A DNA stretch of 64,000 bases from an uncultured Prevotella sp. (GTDB taxonomy: Bacteria > Bacteroidota > Bacteroidia > Bacteroidales > Bacteroidaceae): the NCBI GenBank assembly GCA_900315775.1, contig ONAJ01000028.1:16306-80305 (forward strand). Direction: 5' to 3'. A program made the translations under genes and the position numbers. This document shows, piece by piece, positions 16,502-25,774 of this stretch (the first letter of the stretch is position 1; the number at the start of each line of letters is the position of its first letter). Under the pieces are notes generated by a model. That model was not told where the DNA came from. It made no database searches and saw only the letters and a list, made by a program, of their open reading frames with translations.

Positions 16502-19177
16502 ATGAAAAAGAAACTACTAACCCTTATCCTCGCATTCTGCGTATTATCGCTGCCGCTATGGGCTGTCGTGAGCAGACATTCACTGACAAGTACACTGAAG
16601 GATTTATGTACTGAGTTGTTGACAACATTCCAGCAGCGCACAGAGACGCAGAAACAATTCAACGACGAATATAAATGGCAGCACCAACGGATGATTAACG
16701 TCATCAAGGAGTCAAACGAACTGTCTATTCTGCTCTATACTCAGGAGCAGGAAATGACCTTCGACCTGGCATACGCTCTGAAGAAGGTGACGGCGGAATA
16801 TAACGACTTCAGCAATGACCGCAGACCATATGACCGCATCGTGGGGAAACTGAACTACGAGATAGACCGCTACGCACGACTTATAGAGGCGCTGCGCAGA
16901 TTGCCGCCGATGATTCAGGAGATTGAAGAGGATATACTCCCCGACAGTCTGTCGTACCGTAACGACTCGCTGGACCTGCACCTGCTATCTACCGACTCCT
17001 CGCTGGAGAAAGAGGTTATCAGCATTGCCGTCAGCAACAGCAAGCACGACACTCCTTTCATACTCGACAAGGAGGGACAGCAGTACCGCGACTCGTGCAT
17101 CCACATTATCTCTGAACTGCTGAAGATGAATGCCGACAACCGCGCCAAGGTTATCGCTGACAGCACACACTACGAGGAGGCTTCGCTGCGCATAAAAGAG
17201 ACTCGCGACTATGCTGAAAAATGCTATCGCGACCTGGAGAGATATGTATTCATTGACGGACAGACACCGTTTCTCGACATCATGGCTGACTTCGACCAGT
17301 ACTGGAGCAGAACCAAAGCTGATATACGTGCCCAGTACGGATTCAAGGAACTTGCCGTAGAATTGGATAATGCGCCTAATGACGACATTCACGCAGGAGA
17401 GGAAAGCAAGTCTTTCGCATATTTCTCAAGCAAGAGTGAAAACGCAATGCTGGCTATTCTCTGTTTCATGCAGATTTTCTTCCTCGCACTGTTGTGGTTG
17501 GTGGTCTTCATCATCCTGCGCCTGCTGTGTCGCTTCACAAGACTTAAGAAGTACGTGCCGAAGAATAAACGCACCATAATATCTATACTGATAGGTACTA
17601 TAGCGTACTTTATCATGTTCGCATTCGCATGGGGCGGCGACGAATATATGCAGTTGGGTGTAAAACACGTCAACACCTTCTTGTGGCTGCTCATAGCCAT
17701 CACCGGTTCACTGCTGCTACGCGTAAAGCCCGAGCAGTTCCGTGAAGGCTTCCTGCTCTACTCCGCCACCTTTATGATTGTGCTGGTAATCATCGCCTGT
17801 CGCATCAGTTTCATACCCGACAAGTTCATGGTGATGCTCTTCCCGCCTATACTGTTGCTTGGCTCACTATGGCAGCTGTTCTTCTGCGTCAGGGAACACA
17901 GCAAGGTTATGGCTGTTGACCGCAACTTGGGCTGGGTGTCGCTGACAATATATCTGGGTGCCTTCGTATGCTCATTCTTTGGCTACACCTTCGTGGCGCT
18001 ACTCATCCTGGTATGGTGGTACTTCCTCCAGGCGCTGTGGCTCTCTGTGGTATGTGCCATCTACCTGCTGAACCGCTTCAAGGAGCGCTGGCTCAACAAA
18101 CGCATTGATGCTATGCGCGAAAGAATAACCTACGTGTCGGGAGAAGACCGCGAGTCGCTACTCTTCGGAGCTACGTGGTTCTACGACCTCATCCGTCAGG
18201 TAGTAATACCGGCGGTAGTGCTTATCTCTATGCCGCTGTGCGTCAGTCTGTCGCTGAGCATCTTCGACTTCGACGACCTGTACGTGAAGTTCTACGAGAA
18301 CCCCTTCATTCATCTTTACGACAAGAGCGACATCATGACGCTACGCATCTCCGTGGAGAGTATCGTCAACCTTCTCATACTCTACTACGTTATGAGATAC
18401 CTCAGCAGAGCAATCCACGCCATCTGGCAATACGGTCGCTATGCCGCCTTCATGCGTAAACACAACCGCACAACCATACGCGTCAACGAGATAAACCTCT
18501 CACTGGGCAACAGCATTATCAGCGCACTGATATGGATAGGCTACGCCGCGATAGTAATCCACGTATGGAGGATTCCTACCGGCTCTTTAGGTCTTGTGGC
18601 AGGAGGTCTGTCGGCAGGTATCGGTCTCGCCATGAAAGATACCATCAACAACTTCCTCTACGGCATTCAGCTTATGGGAGGACGTCTGCGCGTAGGCGAC
18701 TGGATAGAGTGCGACGGTGTACGCGGTAAGGTTAGCACCATCAATTACCAATGTGTACAGGTAGAGACCATAGAAGGCACTGAGATGTCGTTCCTCAACT
18801 CGTCACTCTTCGGCAAGAACTTCAACAACCTCACACGCAACAACTCATACGAACTCACCATCATCACCGTCGGCGTGGCTTACGGCACTGAGGTGCAACA
18901 GGTACGTAACGTGCTGGTAAGAGCTATGCAGAAGATGCGTACCAAGGACCTCTACGGCAGAGAAATCGTAGATCCGAAATATGGTTTCAACGTTGTAGTG
19001 GGTAACATGAGCGACAGCGCCGTTGACATTAACGTGAAGCAGTACGTGCTGGTAGCAGAACGCATAGCTTACGTCGATCGCGCCAAGGAAGTAATCTACG
19101 CAGCCCTCAACGACGCCGGCATAACCATCGCCTTCCCGCAGTGCGACGTCCACCTCGTTCCGCCGACGGAACAGTAA
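16502..19177 (+). CDS. Large MscS-family mechanosensitive ion channel
   Basis: An 891-aa inner-membrane protein. It has a signal peptide (residues 1-21), then a periplasmic mostly helical domain to ~310. A series of membrane helices follows (about 317-345, 360-375, 390-410, 420-440, 480-540, 575-600, 625-645). The MscS pore module is at ~700-760, with GGLSAGIGLAMKDTINNFL (TM3 pore-lining helix) and GDWIECDGVRGKV (beta domain). The layout is that of the large MscK/YbdG-like members, which open under membrane tension to relieve osmotic downshock. It is a single gene with its own promoter and a strong terminator. Confidence 0.93.
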   Translation: MKKKLLTLILAFCVLSLPLWAVVSRHSLTSTLKDLCTELLTTFQQRTETQKQFNDEYKWQHQRMINVIKESNELSILLYTQEQEMTFDLAYALKKVTAEYNDFSNDRRPYDRIVGKLNYEIDRYARLIEALRRLPPMIQEIEEDILPDSLSYRNDSLDLHLLSTDSSLEKEVISIAVSNSKHDTPFILDKEGQQYRDSCIHIISELLKMNADNRAKVIADSTHYEEASLRIKETRDYAEKCYRDLERYVFIDGQTPFLDIMADFDQYWSRTKADIRAQYGFKELAVELDNAPNDDIHAGEESKSFAYFSSKSENAMLAILCFMQIFFLALLWLVVFIILRLLCRFTRLKKYVPKNKRTIISILIGTIAYFIMFAFAWGGDEYMQLGVKHVNTFLWLLIAITGSLLLRVKPEQFREGFLLYSATFMIVLVIIACRISFIPDKFMVMLFPPILLLGSLWQLFFCVREHSKVMAVDRNLGWVSLTIYLGAFVCSFFGYTFVALLILVWWYFLQALWLSVVCAIYLLNRFKERWLNKRIDAMRERITYVSGEDRESLLFGATWFYDLIRQVVIPAVVLISMPLCVSLSLSIFDFDDLYVKFYENPFIHLYDKSDIMTLRISVESIVNLLILYYVMRYLSRAIHAIWQYGRYAAFMRKHNRTTIRVNEINLSLGNSIISALIWIGYAAIVIHVWRIPTGSLGLVAGGLSAGIGLAMKDTINNFLYGIQLMGGRLRVGDWIECDGVRGKVSTINYQCVQVETIEGTEMSFLNSSLFGKNFNNLTRNNSYELTIITVGVAYGTEVQQVRNVLVRAMQKMRTKDLYGREIVDPKYGFNVVVGNMSDSAVDINVKQYVLVAERIAYVDRAKEVIYAALNDAGITIAFPQCDVHLVPPTEQ

Positions 19178-19186
19178 GAAATCTAC

Positions 19187-19230
19187 CTGCACTTCCTACA
19201 CCATACGGTGTAGGGAGTGCAGCAATTTTT
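19187..19230 (+). terminator. Rho-independent terminator after the MscS-family gene
   Basis: CTGCACTTCCTACACC and GGTGTAGGGAGTGCAG pair (one mismatch) around a 4-base loop, then CAATTTTT. It starts 10 bases after the stop codon. Confidence 0.9.
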
Positions 19231-19665
19231 GTTTATTATAGTGATTTTACTGTACTTGTGATTTTGACGTGTAAGGGTGTAAGGGTGTTAAACCCCTGTG
19301 TTTATCGGGGATAGAGCACCACGGGGATAGAGCACCACACCCCAGGGTGTGAGGGTGTGGTGAGGGTGTGGTAAAGCCTCCCCTGCCCCCTCCAAAGGGA
19401 GGGGATGATACTCACAAACCTGTAGTTTTACAGAAAATTCTCTAGAAAATTTGTTGTAAAAGCGTGGGTTTTGTTGGATTAAAGAATAGGTTTGTCGGAA
19501 AATTCTCTAGAGAATTTCCTTACATCACAACACCCTTGCAACACCCTAACACCCTGGGGTGTTGCGCTTAAAGCCTTTATCCATCGGACTTTGCACACCC
19601 TACACCCTCAGATGTGAAATTCCCGGTATAACGTAGTTTCTTCTTGCCCCTTGCTCATAGCCACT
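19231..19665. repeat. Non-coding spacer rich in AGGGTGT / ACACCCT repeats
   Basis: I see no gene here. The left half carries several GTGTAAGGGTGT and GAGGGTGTGG units; the right half carries the same motif inverted (ACACCCT, AACACCCTGGGGTGTT). GGGGATAGAGCACCAC is directly repeated (about 19307-19337). AAAATTCTCTAGA occurs twice (19433-19446 and 19498-19512), the second as a near-palindrome. A dispersed hairpin AAAGCCTC..CCCCTCC-aaag-GGAGGGG sits at 19373-19404; a relative of it occurs at 37767-37804. The spacer lies between two convergent terminators. Confidence 0.7.
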
Positions 19666-19702
19666 AAAAGAGGATGTGCCTATTCTGACACACCCTCTTT
19701 TG
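19666..19702 (-). terminator. Terminator of the fimbrial/adhesin operon
   Basis: On the minus strand AAAAGAGGGTGTG and CACATCCTCTTTT pair around a short loop, ending in CTTTTAG, immediately after the stop of the 2023-aa frame. Confidence 0.8.
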
Positions 19703-22700
19703 TTATTTCTTTATGAACTTGTGTCCGTTTAGTATATAAATGCCTGCAGCCAAGGTAGTGCGCCATGAGCCGTCCTGCACTTGCTGTTCGGTAGCCACCT
19801 TACGTCCTGAGAGGTCGTAGATGCATCCGTCACCAGCTATGGTCTGTCTGCTTCCGTCAGGCAGAAGCTCCTGTTCCTCCTCTTCGTCACCGAAGATGAT
19901 AGGTACGAATATCGGCGCTTCCATCTCCATCTCGCGCGCACCTGGTGCAGCAGCAACTCTATAGTAAATCTTGTTGTGAAGCACATAGAGGTTGTTGCGC
20001 TTCCAGAGGGCCTCCAAGGGATCTGCCTCCTTATTGGGCGTAGCGTTGATGTAGAAGCCCACACCTTTGTTGTCAAACGTGGGCAGAGGTGCTGTGATAC
20101 CGCCGCTGGTAACATAGTCGCCGTCCTTATCCACATCGCTGGTCATCGGCAGTCCGAGGGTATAGACGTCGCGTGCAGGGTTCGATGCCTCCAACTTCTT
20201 CTCCAAATAAGAGCCAGTGAAAACACAATCTATCGAAGGCGAAGGAGCTGTGGTGGGCAACGTCAGCGATAAGCTCTCGCTATCGTCATTAGTTCGGATA
20301 ATGACAGGAGTGCCTGCTGGCACGAACTTACCTTCACCATATGTAGTCTCAGCTATTGTCTTCTCTGGAACGGGAACCGGGTTAACACCCTCGTTATACC
20401 ACTTCTTGCTGGTGTATGCATAATATGTCTTAGCACTAGAACCAGTACCAGCATCAGCAGGCAAGAGCACATCGAACGGCATATACAATGTAGAGTAGTA
20501 ATACCCGTCGCCACCGTTGTTGGTCCTAATGTTCAATGGCATCTCACCATTGCCAGCGGTACCAGTCTTTTGTATGGGCTGCAAACACCACTTAGCATCG
20601 TCGGTAGGAACTTCATGCGCAAACTTCAAGTCGTAGATATTAGACGTCTGGTCGAAGTTAAAATATTTTCGAGTTGCAGGAGTCAACTCATCAACTATCA
20701 AGAAGGTTGCACCACCTATATCTATTAATGTAAATGTGGTACCGGTTTCTGTTGTCATCTTGTTACCCAACACATTCAGTCCCTGTGTACTCATGGTTGC
20801 AGTACTGATTGTCTTGTTTGACGTGACAGCTCCATCGAGATAGAATATCGTTGACGGATCATACTCTGTAGAATCGACAGGAATATCTCCACGAGTAGCA
20901 ACAGTTTCCGTAAATCCAGAGCCCAAACCTTCTGTACCGCCAAAAGTAGTGCCCACACTCGCTCTGCTGTAGAAGTGCATGGGGATGCCGCCGCTCACAG
21001 CCGTCTTTTCCGTCTCATGCAGATAGCCGCTGGCATAGCGTACAGGATCGATGCCTGAAACGCCAGGTTGGTTGTGCAGGCGATAGTAGCCCTTGGTGAA
21101 AGGAATGATTTTGGCATCGTCATATACTACATGCTGAATGTCCATGATTGTACCTGAAGAAACCGCTGTCTCGTAAGCCGTCTTACCCGCAGCTGTCAAT
21201 CCGCCTACATAGCCGGCACGCTCATAGTAAGGCGTCATCAAAGACATATCCAGTCCGAAGGTCCAGTCAGAAGGAGTGGTACTAAGTATGGTATAGTTAA
21301 GATCATCCTTTCCGTCACTATCAATATCGCCAGACGTGTCTTTTCTCTTAACATAATACTGAGTGCCAGAGTTGTTGACAACAGGATGTACACGGAAATA
21401 ACCGGAATTTGGATTATCACCCGGAAGCAGTTCAAAAACCTCATTACCCGAAGTATAACTTCCAGTACCCGGTACTGCTACCACCAATTTGTTGTTTTCT
21501 GCCGCGTCTCCAGCGTATGTCATCATTTTGCTCTTGTCATCATCTGATGACGCATTGCTATTCTTAATCATATAGCGGTTGTACATCTTGAAGCCATAGA
21601 CATCACCAACAGGAGTCCACAGGTAGTCATTGGTGTATCGAGTCTCACGTCCTTCCATTGACTGCAGACCCCAAGCGTTGGTATAGTGAGCCAGATACGG
21701 TGTTCCACCACCCGAGGTTTCGAAGGTGTACCAACACTTATCCTCAGTACTTCTCACGAAGTCCATACCATTGTTTGTCGCCAAATCCTCATTGAACTTA
21801 TAGACTATGTTGACGACAACTGTCTCGTCAATAAGATCTGCATCCGACATCAGTTTATTGAGTTTAAGACCCTTATACTTGGACTCCAAGCCCGTGAGTT
21901 TTTCTCCTGTAGATCCGTCGTATATACCTGCTATATAGAACTCGAATGTACAGTTAGGGCGATTAAATACGTTAGGCACCGTTAGGTCGTCACCAATACT
22001 TACCGCACCAGCATCGTGGCAATAAGTATAACTGTTACCACCCCATGTCAGAGTTCTACCCAGCTGGTACTTACTACCCTCTATTGGATTTGGATCTTCA
22101 AGGGTAGGATCGGCAATGGATTCCAAATCACGCTGAGTACTTCCATAGATTCTCTTAGTAATCTCAGCTCCACTTTCCTCTGTACGGAATGGAATATCCA
22201 CATACTTACTATGATCCGGTACTATAGCGTGCTCTTTATCATTCTCTATTTCCTCGTTTGTACAAGTTTTGGCAATAACCAGACGGTAAATCAAGTCGTG
22301 AACGGAAAGACCGAAGATAATGAACTTCGTAGGATCTCCGGACACCATCGTCTGTCCGTATCCGCTGAGTTTGTTTGTGCCGGCCGTTTCCTGCAAGATA
22401 CCGTAGTCATAGCCCGACTTCCTCAGCAGCATGAATTCTTTGGCATCAGCTGCAGCGGCAACCAATGTAGATGTTCCATTAACGTAATTACTGCTCTCTT
22501 TATGCCTAATTTTCAGAGCATACGGGTCGTTGCCTACAATATACCAGACGTTTTTCTTTAAACCGGATAGGGTTTGACTGCCTCCGTCAGAGATGGTTGG
22601 CGCATCTTCTGTTGCCGTTGACATCATATTATCATTATACCAGATGATGTTGTAAGGCAATTCGCCGTTAATGTTCATTGACACATCCACAGATTCCGAA

Positions 22701-25700
22701 TGTCGAGCTACATGGCTGTCAACAATTGCTTTCTTGTTCGGAATCTTATACTCTGTACTATCCACGCTGTATTTATCGTAATGCACCCATACCACATCGT
22801 CGTAGCCACCGGAGAGGGTGTACACTATTGAATACGGGATTATGTCATAGGTATCGTCGCTAGGATCCGAAGGAGTGCTCATTCCACCAGTTGGAATAGC
22901 AGCACCGTAATACTTATAGTCTTTCATCCTCAGCAGAGGCGACTGTGCGTCCTCCGGCAGATAGGGGAAGAAATTATGCGCTTCTGCGGCTCCTTCATCC
23001 TGCGTGGCGCTGACTGCGAGCTTAGTCGCATTGTTGATTACATGATATACGAAATTGTGCTTAACATCGTTGTTCAGGATGATTTGTGAACCAGCACTGA
23101 TGGTGCCTGTCTTCTGGGTGAAACTTGCTTCCGTTGCTGTCGTTGCAGCGACACTGGTGGTCATGCTGGCGCCATTAAGGAATGTGTAGTTGTACGTCTC
23201 CAGTCCAGCCACAGCCAGCGCATAGCCTCCATCGGGGTGAGACAGCAGAGCAAAGTGGTCAGCTCCACTTGCTTCATTTGGCACCTTGATGCCGATATTC
23301 ATCGGGTTGGGCACAGTCGACGGGTTGTTCGTGTAATTGGCATTACGGTTGTATATGCGCACGTTATACGGGTCCGGCTTCTCATAATAGTCGGAAATCG
23401 GATTTGCAAGTACTGCAAGGAACTTCCACTGCCATACTTTCTGCTCCTCACCAACGGTGCCAGGCTTTGAGCCAGTATACAGATCTACACCAAGACCCGC
23501 TAGGGTTAATGCACTATTCCATATTTCCGCTGTAATAGTTTCTTCCTCTTTTGACGCTCCTTCATCGGACACAGTAACCTTTTTGTAGGTGTAAGCGGCG
23601 GGAATCATCCCTATCCTAAAGTAGTATTCTCCTTCTGAAGAAAGGGCTTCTTTTGCCGCAGTATATGCATCATCGTTTGCAACGAGTTTTATAAATTTCA
23701 TCACCTTACCGTCTGCCTGCAAATCCTTGTCAGCCAGCTTGACGGTAAACCACTTACCTCCCAGGATTTGGTCAGCATCTTTGTCGGCATCTTCATCGTA
23801 GTCGTAGCGCACATACACATTGCCACCACCCAATGTTTCTGCCGCTAATGCACCATCGATTTTCTGTTCCTCAAGACCCGTGGTAACAGTAACTTTATAA
23901 TAGCTAAAATCGCCTCTAAGGCCAACCTGATAATAATAGGTACCGCTTGTGGGCAGCAGGTTGATTTGAGTATTCATCAGAGGTACCGTCGTAGCCGTCC
24001 TCTTGAACGCTGCTGACGCCGGTCCCCACTCACTAACCTTGCTGCTGGTCACATCTCCATGCACAGCTAATCCTGTATAATACGTGAAGTCCTTAGCCAC
24101 CGGACTCTGGAAATGTTTGGTGACTGCAGGATATTCATCTCCGGCTCTCTTGTAGCGTATCGACTCTTTACCCTCATTGTCTATGATATGATATACAAGA
24201 CGCTCTGGACGAACGAAGAATACGGTTTGCGACCCCATTGAGCTGTTGTTTTCGGCTGATGCCTTCGCATGATTCACAGGGTCCTTTAATGTACTAAAAC
24301 TATTAGCCTCATTATTGACAAGATTGAAACGTTTGGTGTGGTCGAAGCGAGGCATCAGCTGCATATTACCATTAGCATCAGACACAGCCATGAAGGTTTG
24401 GTTGGTCATCGCGATATTCGTGTGGTCATATCCTTCACTGCCTGTGCTTTCCATTGGGTCCGGATATGTGGTGTCTTCTGCAACCAAAGTGATATTCTCA
24501 CTGCCTCCCGAACCCTCATAATTACCGATCATGATACCCTCGCTCAGACGAGTGGACAGCATGTGGGAAGTCAAGAACTTACTGTTATCCGCATTCTTAA
24601 ACTGAAGGTTATACGGGTCGAAGCCGTCTTTTCCGTTATCGTGATAATACTTCTTGGTTTCGGCTTCCGTCCAAGGCTCACCGGTATTGCCTGTTGTTGA
24701 CGCGTACTTAATGCCCATCTCCTTGTCAATACTTTGATTCGGCTGGACATACCACAAATTGACATTGTCAATAACCCCGTCTTTGTTATCATCAACGCTA
24801 GTGGATTCATGTTGTACCGTTTTTTGCTGGGGGTCTAAAATGGCGTCATACACATTGCCACCAGTTGGATTGCTTGCCTCATAGATGGGTTTGCTGTTAT
24901 AACTGCTACCTTCGTCGCCACCATTATACCTAAGGAATCGACTGACCAGCAGGATGAGGTACTTTGAAGCGGTTTCTATTCCCGTGCTGTAATCGTACGA
25001 ATAACTCTTTGCGTACTCTTCCTTCACAGTATAAGTGACAAACTGGTCGTTGAACTCATTGCCGCTCTTCACGCCTGTAGCGGTGATTGGAGGCAGGTCG
25101 CCCAAAGAGGTAGAGGTATAGTGTTCTCCATCTACTTTAATTTGGTCGCGCTCCGCTCCATTCTGCATTCTCAGTGAATACTTATGGCAACCAGATGCCT
25201 TGGTAGCATTGCTATAGAAATAATATTTATCTACCATCGGACTGTCGTATGCTCTCAGGGCTGCCAATTCGGTATCGCCATAAGGATAGTTGGTTGTAGG
25301 AAGAGGCAGACGCATAATCTCCCATCCGTGGAGGTCGAGCAACACGAGTACAGGAGGAATGTTGACACTCTCAATGTCGAAGGTACCATTACCCATATTG
25401 AAGGTCTGATACCAGTGCTCCAACTTCTCCACCACTTTCTTCTCGTGTCCGTTCTCTTTGTCGTTATATCCGTTCCAACGGGTGGCATTGGCATAGGCAT
25501 CGTAGCTGTGCCAGCCTCTTGCTTCCAAGGTCGCTCGATAGGTGCTTTCATCTGCGGGGGTGGTTTCTGGATCATCTGTCTTTGGTACCACCCATGTAGA
25601 TTCGTCAGTACTATAGGCATCTGTACTTGCAGCAATGCCTAAGACGTGCAGCTTCGCCATGTTATAGGTTTTCCAGTACTGCTCAAACGATGTTACCTTG

Positions 25701-25774
25701 CGGCGTTCGTTCTCGCCACTTCCTGTAGTGTTGCCGTCACCATCTAAATCTGCTTCCACAGGATAGGTAGTCAT
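19703..25774 (-). CDS. C-terminal two-thirds of a giant repetitive surface protein (split by frameshift)
   Basis: A 2023-aa reading frame without signal peptide. Its first 26 or so in-frame codons before the ATG, from about 25846, also read as sensible protein (YGWNFAGYRLGAQGAYKL), so translation did not originally begin at 25774. It is the continuation of the 1317-aa frame upstream. It contains repeats of two modules. One opens like YHIIDNEGKESI or YHVINNATKLAV and leads to QSP...YY. The other centres on DPYxLxIxN (DPYNLQFKN, DPYNVRIYN, DPYALKIRH). The extreme C-terminus (YDLSGRKVATEQQ, then LAAGIYILNGHKFIKK) resembles type IX secretion sorting domains. Probably cell-surface; function unknown, perhaps an adhesin given the fimbrial neighbours. 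Confidence 0.85.
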   Translation of the reverse strand: MTTYPVEADLDGDGNTTGSGENERRKVTSFEQYWKTYNMAKLHVLGIAASTDAYSTDESTWVVPKTDDPETTPADESTYRATLEARGWHSYDAYANATRWNGYNDKENGHEKKVVEKLEHWYQTFNMGNGTFDIESVNIPPVLVLLDLHGWEIMRLPLPTTNYPYGDTELAALRAYDSPMVDKYYFYSNATKASGCHKYSLRMQNGAERDQIKVDGEHYTSTSLGDLPPITATGVKSGNEFNDQFVTYTVKEEYAKSYSYDYSTGIETASKYLILLVSRFLRYNGGDEGSSYNSKPIYEASNPTGGNVYDAILDPQQKTVQHESTSVDDNKDGVIDNVNLWYVQPNQSIDKEMGIKYASTTGNTGEPWTEAETKKYYHDNGKDGFDPYNLQFKNADNSKFLTSHMLSTRLSEGIMIGNYEGSGGSENITLVAEDTTYPDPMESTGSEGYDHTNIAMTNQTFMAVSDANGNMQLMPRFDHTKRFNLVNNEANSFSTLKDPVNHAKASAENNSSMGSQTVFFVRPERLVYHIIDNEGKESIRYKRAGDEYPAVTKHFQSPVAKDFTYYTGLAVHGDVTSSKVSEWGPASAAFKRTATTVPLMNTQINLLPTSGTYYYQVGLRGDFSYYKVTVTTGLEEQKIDGALAAETLGGGNVYVRYDYDEDADKDADQILGGKWFTVKLADKDLQADGKVMKFIKLVANDDAYTAAKEALSSEGEYYFRIGMIPAAYTYKKVTVSDEGASKEEETITAEIWNSALTLAGLGVDLYTGSKPGTVGEEQKVWQWKFLAVLANPISDYYEKPDPYNVRIYNRNANYTNNPSTVPNPMNIGIKVPNEASGADHFALLSHPDGGYALAVAGLETYNYTFLNGASMTTSVAATTATEASFTQKTGTISAGSQIILNNDVKHNFVYHVINNATKLAVSATQDEGAAEAHNFFPYLPEDAQSPLLRMKDYKYYGAAIPTGGMSTPSDPSDDTYDIIPYSIVYTLSGGYDDVVWVHYDKYSVDSTEYKIPNKKAIVDSHVARHSESVDVSMNINGELPYNIIWYNDNMMSTATEDAPTISDGGSQTLSGLKKNVWYIVGNDPYALKIRHKESSNYVNGTSTLVAAAADAKEFMLLRKSGYDYGILQETAGTNKLSGYGQTMVSGDPTKFIIFGLSVHDLIYRLVIAKTCTNEEIENDKEHAIVPDHSKYVDIPFRTEESGAEITKRIYGSTQRDLESIADPTLEDPNPIEGSKYQLGRTLTWGGNSYTYCHDAGAVSIGDDLTVPNVFNRPNCTFEFYIAGIYDGSTGEKLTGLESKYKGLKLNKLMSDADLIDETVVVNIVYKFNEDLATNNGMDFVRSTEDKCWYTFETSGGGTPYLAHYTNAWGLQSMEGRETRYTNDYLWTPVGDVYGFKMYNRYMIKNSNASSDDDKSKMMTYAGDAAENNKLVVAVPGTGSYTSGNEVFELLPGDNPNSGYFRVHPVVNNSGTQYYVKRKDTSGDIDSDGKDDLNYTILSTTPSDWTFGLDMSLMTPYYERAGYVGGLTAAGKTAYETAVSSGTIMDIQHVVYDDAKIIPFTKGYYRLHNQPGVSGIDPVRYASGYLHETEKTAVSGGIPMHFYSRASVGTTFGGTEGLGSGFTETVATRGDIPVDSTEYDPSTIFYLDGAVTSNKTISTATMSTQGLNVLGNKMTTETGTTFTLIDIGGATFLIVDELTPATRKYFNFDQTSNIYDLKFAHEVPTDDAKWCLQPIQKTGTAGNGEMPLNIRTNNGGDGYYYSTLYMPFDVLLPADAGTGSSAKTYYAYTSKKWYNEGVNPVPVPEKTIAETTYGEGKFVPAGTPVIIRTNDDSESLSLTLPTTAPSPSIDCVFTGSYLEKKLEASNPARDVYTLGLPMTSDVDKDGDYVTSGGITAPLPTFDNKGVGFYINATPNKEADPLEALWKRNNLYVLHNKIYYRVAAAPGAREMEMEAPIFVPIIFGDEEEEQELLPDGSRQTIAGDGCIYDLSGRKVATEQQVQDGSWRTTLAAGIYILNGHKFIKK

